Assembly: GCF_012933505.1 (NCBI RefSeq)
Contig: NZ_JABBNB010000002.1
Location: 62,001-126,000 of the forward strand
Origin: Gordonia asplenii
GTDB lineage: Bacteria; Actinomycetota; Actinomycetes; Mycobacteriales; Mycobacteriaceae
DNA: 64,000 nucleotides
Direction of reading: 5' to 3'
Part shown: piece after piece, positions 36,401 to 45,400 of the stretch
Layout: the number at the start of each line of letters is the position of its first letter
Numbering within the stretch: the first letter of the stretch is position 1
Program-made: the position numbers and the translations under genes
The notes under the pieces: model-generated
What the model was told of the DNA's origin: nothing
The model's input: only the letters and a program-made list of their open reading frames with translations
Database searches by the model: none

Positions 36401-39400
36401 CCATCTGATCCTGGACGGCTGGTCGGGGCCGCTGGTGATGGCCGACGTGCTCGCGGTCTACGCGACCGGCGCCACGTACACCGGCCAGGTATCCGGCGGC
36501 GCGGCGGGCGACTTCGGTGACTACTTGCGGCTGATCGCGACGCGGGACATCGATGCCGGATTGGCCGCCTGGCGATCGGTGCTGGCGCCGGTCGAGGGAC
36601 CGACACTCGTCGCGTCGGGCGAAGCGGTGTCGGACACCCAACTGCCGCAGGACTGTGAGGTCCCGATCAGCGGCGAGTTGGTTGCGGCTCTCGAGTCGGT
36701 GGGTAGAGAGCACGGCGCGACGCTGGCGACGGTGCTCCAATTGGCGTGGGCCGTGTTGTTGTCGCGGCTGACCGGCAACCAGGTCGTCACTTTCGGTGAG
36801 ACGGTGTCAGGGCGGCCGGCCGACCTCGACGGTGTCGAATCGATGGTCGGTCTGTTCATCAACACCCTGCCCGGGGTGGTCGACGTGGACCCGGCGGCGT
36901 CGGTGGTGGCGGTGTTGGAGAAGTTGCAGGCCGACAAGGTCGCGGTGCTGGACTACCAGTACTTGAGCCTGCCGGAAATCACCGCCGCGGCAGACGTTCC
37001 CATCGGCTTCGACACGCTCACGGTGCACGAGTCCTATCCCGTCGACGCCTCGTCGCTGGAATCGACCGACGCCAGCGCGGTCGGCGGTCTGGCGATCACC
37101 GGTGCGCAGCTCAGCGATTCGACGCACTACCCGCTGAACATGATCACCCTGCCCGCGGCCGACGGCCTGGTCGTGCGCGTGAAGTACCTGCCGGGCGTGT
37201 TCAGCGCACGCGAAGTGCAGGGCTTCGCGGCCGCCATTGCGCAGATCCTCACATCGATTGCGGCACAGCCGTATTCATCGATCGCCGAGATCGACATCAC
37301 CGCCCCCGACGAGCGCGCCGCAGTGGTGGCCCAATCGTTCGGCCCGGCGGTGCGGGTCGCGTCGGTGACGGTTGCTGATGCGGTTGTTGCGGGGTTGGCT
37401 GGGGCTGGTGCGGGGACGGCGTTGTGGTTTGAGGGGCGTGGTGTGTCCGTCGCCGAGTTCGGTGCGCGGGTGAATACGCTTGCGCGCGGGTTGATTTCGG
37501 CGGGTGTGGGGCCGAATGTGGCGGTGGGTGTGGCTGTCGATCGCAGTGTGGAGATGGTTGTCGCCATTCATGCTGTGGTGGCTGCGGGTGGGCAGTATGT
37601 GCCGATCGATCCGGCGGTTCCGGTGGATCGGGTGGAGTACATGGTGTCGGTCGCGGACGTCCGGATCGTGGTGACGGCGGCTGGGGTGGTGCCGGAGTCG
37701 GTGGTGGCGCTGGGTGATTCGGTGCGCGTGGTGGAGGTGGACGGGTCGGGGGATGTCGATCTGTCGGTGCGGTCGGTGTCGGATGCGGATCGGTTGGCGC
37801 CGTTGCGGGCTGATGATGCGGTTTATACGTTGTTCACGTCGGGGTCGACGGGTCGGCCGAAGGGTGTGACGGTGTCGCATCGGTCGGTGTTGAACCGGTT
37901 GGTGTGGGGGATTGACACGTTCGGGCTGGCGGCTGACGATCGCGTCATCCTCAAGACGCCGTTCACCTTCGATGTGTCGGTGCCGGAGTTGTTCGCTCCG
38001 GTGCTGGCGGGTGCGACTGTGGTGATCGCTCGGCCGGGTGGGCATACCGATCCGGAGTATCTCGTCGACCTGTTGGCGGAGTCGGCGGCGACGTCGGTGC
38101 ATTTTGTGCCGTCGATGTTGTCGGTGTTTTTGGATGTGGTTGCCTCGGAGCGGTTGTCGGCGTTGACCTCGTTGAAGTGGGTGTTCGCTTCTGGTGAGGC
38201 GTTGCCGCCGGCGGTGGTGGGTAAGGCGCATGCGGTGTGGCCGCACGTTGGTATCCACAATTTGTTTGGTCCGACGGAGGCGGCGGTGGAGGTGTCGTGG
38301 GCGGATGTGTCTGATGCCCCGGCGGTGGTGTCTATTGGTGCGCCGGTGTGGAATACGGAGACGCTGGTGTTGGATGCGCGGTTGCGTCCGGTGCCGGTGG
38401 GGGTTCCGGGTGAGTTGTATCTGGGTGGGGTGCAGATCGCGCGTGGTTATGCGGGGCAGTCCGGCTTGACTGCTGAGCGGTTTGTCGCTGATCCGTTCGG
38501 TGTGGTTGGTTCGCGGTTGTATCGTACGGGTGATTTGGTGCGGTGGAATGCTGGCGGTGAGGTCGAGTATTTGGGTCGTACCGATTTTCAGGTGAAGTTG
38601 CGTGGTCAGCGGATCGAGTTGGGTGAGATCGAGTCGGTGTTGGCTGGGGCTGCTGGGGTGGTGAAGGCTGCGGTGACGGTGGCGTCGACGCCGTCGGGTG
38701 CGCAGCATTTGGTGGCGTATGTGTCGCCGGTGTCGGTGGATGTGGAGGTATTGAGAGCTGTTGTGGGGCAGGCGTTGCCGTCGTATATGGTGCCGTCGGT
38801 GTGGACGGTGCTCGACGATATCGCGCTCAATAGTGCGGGTAAGATCGACCGCCGGGCCCTGCCCGCCCCCGATTTCGGCTCCCTGGAGCGCGACTACGTC
38901 GCCCCCGTCGGCGACGTCGAGGAGCGACTGGCGGCAGCCTTCGCCGACGTGCTCGGCGTCGAGCGGGTCAGCGTCGTCGACTCCTTCTTCGACATCGGCG
39001 GCAACTCGCTGTCGGCGATGCGCCTGGCAGCGCGAGCCGGTGACGTCCTCGACGCGGCGATCTCGGTCCGCGACATCTTCGACGCACATACGGTCCGCCA
39101 CCTCGCCGAGTCGAGCGGTGAGCGCGCTCGTGCGCTGCCCGCGATCACGCCTGCGCAGCCGCGCCCGGACCGCATCCCGCTGACTTTCGCTCAGCAACGC
39201 ATGTGGTTCATCAACCGGTTCGAACCGGCGTCGCCCGTCTACAACATCCCAGCCGTCTTGCGGCTGACCGGCGACCTCGACGTCGCCGCGTTGCGCGCGG
39301 CGGTGATCGATGTCGTCGCCCGGCACGAGGTCCTGCGGACCACGTTCGGAGCCGTAGACGGTGAACCGTTCCAGTCGATCGGCGACGTCGACGAATTCGA

Positions 39401-42400
39401 CGCCCGCGACGTCTGGCGGGTCGTGTCGGACCTGCCGGAGATCGAGGCCGCGGTGATGACCGGCTTCGACGTCACCGAGCAGTGGCCGCTGCGAGTTCGG
39501 TTGTGGGAAGCCAAAACTCCCGCGCATGCAGCTGTTGAGGCGCAACGGGAACACGTCCTGGCCGTCGTGACCCATCACATCGCGGCCGACGGCGAGTCGC
39601 TGACACCACTGGTCGCCGACCTCGCGTCGGCGTATGTGGCGCGCGCGTCGGGATCGGCGCCGGCCTTCTCGCCACTGCCGGTCCAGCTCGCCGACTTCGC
39701 GGTGTGGCAGCACCGGGTGCTGGGGTCGGCCGACCACCCGTCGTCGGTCATCGGCACGCAGCTCGCCTACTGGCGTGAGCAGTTGGCCGGATTGCCCGAC
39801 GTGCTCGAGCTCCCCGCAGACCGACCCCGGCCGAGCGTCGCCTCACGCGCCGGTGCACTATCGGCGACGGCCATTCCGGCTGTCGTCGCCACCCGCATCG
39901 GGGAGGTCGCGAAGGCCAACGGCGTCACACCGTTCATGGTGCTCCACGCGGCGCTGGCCGTCGTGCTCGCGCGACTCGCCGGACGCGACGACATCGCGAT
40001 CGCCACCCCGGTCGCCGGGCGCGGTCAGCAGGTGCTCGACGCGGTGGTCGGCATGTTCGTCAACACCCTGGTGCTGCGTACGCAGATCGAGCAATCCGCC
40101 GACTTCGCCGGTCTGCTCGCCACCGTGCGGACCGTCGACCTGGATGCCTTCGCCCACGCCGACGTTCCGTTCGAGACCGTCGTCGAGGCGGTGGATCCGG
40201 TGCGTTCGGAAGCGTTCGCGCCGCTCGCCCAGGTCCTGTTGTCATTGAACCCGGGTGCCGGAGCGGGCGCGGGCGTCGACGTCGGCGACCTGCGCATCGA
40301 ACCCGTCGATCCGGGTGTCGTCGGCGCACAGCTCGACCTGTACTTCACGGTGTCGACGGCGCCGACCGGCGATTGGACGCTCGGCGTCGTCTATGCGACC
40401 GAGCTGTTCGACGCGCCGCGGGTGGCGGCACTGCTCGATCGGTTCGTCACGGTGCTCGATCAGCTGACCGCGGCTCCGACGACCCCGCTGGGCGATGTCA
40501 GCATCTTCGTCGGTGCGGAGGATGCCGCGCAGGCGCGGATGGAACTGGGGCCCGACGTCACGCTGCCGGCCGCCGCGACGCTCTGGGATGCGGTCGCCCC
40601 CCGGATCGAGGCGACGCCGACCGCTGCGGCACTGGAGTTCGCCGGCCGAACGGTGACCTACCGGGAGTTCGGCGCCCGAGTCAGTCTGCTCGCGCGCGAA
40701 CTGGTCGCGGCGGGCGTCGGTCCCGACGTGGCGGTCGCCGTCAGTCTGCACCGCTCGGTGGAGATGGTCGTCGCCATCCACGCGATCGTCGCCGCCGGTG
40801 GCCAGTACGTGCCGGTGGACACCTCCGCGCCGGCCGACCGCGCGTCGTACATGTTCGACACCGCCGATGTCTCGGCACTCGTCGTCGACGACCCGCTGCG
40901 GGCGAAAGACGTTGTGGCAAGCGCACAATCGCGGGGCGCGACGATCGTCGTCGTCGACGCGGCAGGTCCGGTCGACGAGACGGTCGCGTTGTTCACCGCG
41001 GGCGAGCGCTCGGCTCGGTTGCTTCCGGATCACGCCGCGTACACGTTGTTCACGTCGGGGTCGACGGGTCGGCCGAAGGGTGTGACGCTGTCGCATTCGG
41101 CCGTGCTGAACCGGTTGTGGTGGGGTCTGGACGAACTGCCGATCGACGCGGGCGACACGGTGATGCTCAAGACGCCGTACACGTTCGACGTGTCGGTGCC
41201 GGAGTTGTTCGCGCCGTTGATGATCGGCGCGCGAATCACGATCCTCCCGGCGGACGGCCACCTGAATCCGGTCGTCGTCGCCGACGAGATCGAGCGCACG
41301 TCGACGACGATGGTGCATTTCGTACCGTCGATGTTGTCGGTGTTCGTCGAGGTCGTCGGCGTCCAGCGGATGTCGCGGATGTCGTCGGTGCGGATCGTGT
41401 CGACGACGGGTGAGGCGTTGCCGCCTGCGGTGGCGGCTGATGTGCGGTCGGCGTGGCCGGCGTCGGGAGCGCAGCGAGCGGGCCGGGGGTCGGCTCAGCC
41501 CGACGTTCTCTTCTACAACCTGTACGGTCCGACCGAGGCGGCGGTGGAGATCACGTTCGAGAAGATCGACGCCGTGTCCGCGGGCGATGGGTCGGTGCCG
41601 ATCGGTGTGCCGGTGTGGAATTCGTCTGCGGTGGTGCTGGATTCGCGGTTGCATCGAGTTCCCGACGGCGTTGCGGGCGAACTGTACCTCGGTGGGGTGC
41701 AGCTGGCGCGCGGCTATGCGTCGCGCGGCGATTTGACGGCGGACCGGTTTGTGGCCGATCCGTTCGGTGCCCCGGGTGCGCGTCTGTATCGCACCGGTGA
41801 CCTGGTGCGCCGCCGAGCCGACGGTGTGCTGGAGTATCTGGGCCGCACCGACTTCCAGGTCAAGCTCCGCGGCCAGCGGATCGAGCTGGGGGAGATCGAG
41901 GCCGCGATCGCCGCTGCCCCGGGTGTGGTGCATGCGGCGGCGACCGTGGTGGCCGCGCCGTCGGGCGATCAGCAGTTGGTCGGCTTCGTCGCGCCGTCGT
42001 CGGTGGACGTCGACGCGGTGAAAGCAGCTGTGGCGCAGTCGCTTCCGGTGTACATGGTGCCGACGTCCTGGGTCGCGTTCGACGAGGTCGTGCTGAACTC
42101 GGCGGGCAAGCTGGACCGCAAGGCCCTGCCGGAACCGGACTTCGGCTCGGTCGAGAGCGAGTTCGTGGCGCCCGACGGTGACGTCGAGACGCGGTTGGCC
42201 GCGGTGTTCGCCGATGTGTTGGGTGCGGATCGGGTGTCGGTGGTCGAGTCGTTCTTCGACCTGGGCGGCAACTCGCTCTCGGCGATGCGGTTGGCGGCTC
42301 GCGCCGGTGACGTGCTCGGTGTCGAGGTGTCGGTGCGCGATCTGTTCGAGGCGCCGACCGTGCGCGGGTTGATCGCCGCGGCGTCGTCGAACTCCGTTGT

Positions 42401-45400
42401 GGTCGAACCGGTTTCGGCGGTCATCCCGCGACCGGACCGCATCCCGCTGTCGTTCGCGCAGCAGCGCATGTGGTTCATCAACCAGTTCGACGCCGCGTCG
42501 CCCGCGTACAACCTGCCTGCCGTGCTGCGGCTGACCGGTGACCTCGACGTCGCGGCTCTGCGTGCGGCCGTCGTGGATGTGGTGATCCGCCACGAGGTAC
42601 TGCGCACGACCTATCCGTTGGTCGACGGCGAGCCGGTCCAGGTGATCGCCGCGGCAGACGACGTCGAACGTGGAATCGATTGGCGCACGGTGGATTCCGG
42701 CGAGGACATCCTCGCCGCGGTGACCGCGGGCTTCGACGTGACGCGCGACTGGCCGGTCCGGGTGCGCCTGTTCGAGGCGAGCGATGGGGTAGCTGACCAC
42801 CGCGAGTACGTGCTCGGCGTCGTGCTGCATCACATCGCGGCCGACGGTGAGTCGATGCTGCCGCTGCTCGGTGATCTGCTGACCGCATATGCGGCACGGG
42901 CGGAACAGCGCTCGCCCCGATTCACCCCGCTCGCGGTGCAATTCGCCGACTACGCGTTGTGGCAGCATCGCGTCCTCGGCGCGCCGGACGATCCCGGCTC
43001 GATCGTCGGCGCCCAGCTCGACTACTGGAAGCGGCAACTGGCCGGCCTGCCCGACGTCCTGGAACTGCCGACCGACCGGCCCCGCCCGGCGGTCGCCAGC
43101 CAGCGCGGCGGCAGCGTCGAGTTCGATATTCCGGCCGATCTCGCCGAACAGATCCGGGAGGTGGCCACGGCGACGCGAACCACGCCGTTCATGGTGGTCC
43201 ACGGTGCGCTGGCGGTGCTGTTGGCCCGCTTGAGCGCGTCGGGTGACATCGCGATCGGCACGCCGATCGCCGGGCGCGGGCAGGCGGTCCTCGACCCGCT
43301 CGTCGGCATGTTCGTCAACACGCTGGTACTGCGCACCGACGTCGGGTCGCGGCAGAGTTTCGCCGAGCTGCTCGAGCAGGTGCGCGGCGTCGACCTGGAA
43401 GCCTTCGGTCACGCGGTGGTTCCGTTCGAAGCCGTCGTCGATGCGCTCAATCCCGTTCGCTCCGAAGCCTTCTCGCCGCTCATCCAGGTGTGGTTGTCGG
43501 TGCGACAGGACGGCGGAACCGGAACCGGATTCGACGGTGCGACACGTGCCGGCGAGACGTTGACGGTCACTCCGGTCACTCTCGATCAGACGCCGGTGCA
43601 GGTCGACCTCGTCGTCGACGTGAACGCGCCTGCCGCCGGATCGTGGAGCGCCAAGGCGTCGTTCGCGACCGATCTGTTCGACGCCGCAACGATCGAGGCG
43701 ATGATGGCGCGGTTGGTGCACGTGCTCGGTCAGGTCGTCGGAGACGCCTCGCTCGCGGTGGGCGACGTCGAGTTGCTCGGTGCGGCCGAGCGCGACACCG
43801 TCGATGCATGGTCGCACGGTCGCGACCTGGTGGCACCGGCCGAGACGACGCTGGCCGGACTGTTCGTCGACCGTGTCGCGGCTTCGGCGACGCGGACCGC
43901 GATCGTCACGCCGTCGGTCACTCTCACCTACGGGGAGCTCGGCAGCGTCGTCGCGGCGTTGGCCGCACATCTACTCGACCTCGGCGCGGGCCCGCAGGCT
44001 CCGGTCGCCGTGTGCCTGCCGCGGTCGGTGTCGTTGGTGGCAGCCGTGCACGCCGCCGGTGTCGCCGGATCGTCGTTCATCACGATCGATCCGGAGGCAC
44101 CCGCCGATCGGGTCCGCTACCTCCTGGAGACGTCGGGCGCGCGGATCATGCTGGTACCGGCGATCGTGTCCGCGGAGACCACCGCGGCCGCCCGTGATCT
44201 CGGCGTGCAGGTCGACACCGTCGACGACGCGCGCGTGCTCGCACCCGCCCAGGATCCGACGTCGGTGAGCCTCTCCGACGTCGTGCGCAGGGTCGGTGTG
44301 ATCCATCCCGACTCGGCGGCCTACACGATGTTCACCTCCGGCTCGACCGGACAGCCCAAGGGCGTCGTCGTCGGGCATCGGGCGATCACCGCGCACATGC
44401 GCCACGACGCCGCCGCGCACGCCTACACCGTCGACGACGTCTTCGTGCAGGTCGCGGCCAGCACGTTCGACGCGTTGCTGCTCGACGTCCTGCGACCGAT
44501 CGTGTCCGGCGGGTCGCTGGTGTTGCTGCGATCGTGGGACCACCGCGATCCGCGGGCCATCGCCGCGACCATGGCGCAGCGCGGGGTCACCGCGGCGCTG
44601 CTGGTGCCGTCGATGCTGTCGACGATGCTCGACGTGCTGTCCGACGACGAACTGGCGGCGGTGCGCCTGCGCGCGCTCGACGTCGGCGGTGAGGCGCTGT
44701 CGCGGGCACTGGCCGACCAGGTCCGTGCGGTGTGGCCGAGCGTCGAACTGCGCAATATGTACGGGCCGACCGAAGCTGCCATCTGTTCGACCTCCGCTCC
44801 CATCGACGCGGATACGCCGATCACCATCGGTGCGCCGGTCACTCGGACGACCACACGGGTGCTCGACGCTCGGTTGCATCCGGTACCGCGCGGCGTCGCG
44901 GGCGAGCTCTACCTCGGTGGGGTGCAACTGGCCCGCGGGTACGCGAGCCGCGGTGACCTGACGGCGGACCGGTTCGTCGCCGATCCGTTCGGTGCGCCCG
45001 GCGAGCGGCTGTACCGGACCGGCGACCTGGTGCGGTGGAGCGCCACCGGCGATCTGGACTACGTCGGCCGCACCGACTTCCAGGTCAAGCTGCGGGGTCA
45101 GCGCATCGAGCTCGGTGAGATCGAAGCGGCCATCGCCGCGGCACCGGGCGTCGTGCACGCGGCGGCGGCCGTGGCGACCTCACCGACCGGCGGCGAATAC
45201 CTCGCTGCCTACGTGTCGCCGAGCAGCGTCGACCTGCCACAGGTCACCGCGGCGGTCCGGCAGTCGCTGGCCGCCTACATGGTGCCCGCGGTGTGGACGG
45301 TTCTCGACGAGCTGCCGCTCAACAGTGCGGGCAAGATCGATCGCCTCGCGTTGCCGGCTCCCGCGCCCGCAGCCGAGGCACAATATGTGGCCCCCGAGGG

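Noticed and set aside
30246..43970. Very long minus-strand open frames opposite the second NRPS gene (up to about 1300 codons, for example 30246-34190, 37275-39737 and 40242-43970)
   Set aside because: Their products are Arg/His/Gly/Asp-rich with no domain and mirror the codon bias of the sense strand. High GC leaves few stops on the opposite strand; the sense strand has continuous NRPS motifs.
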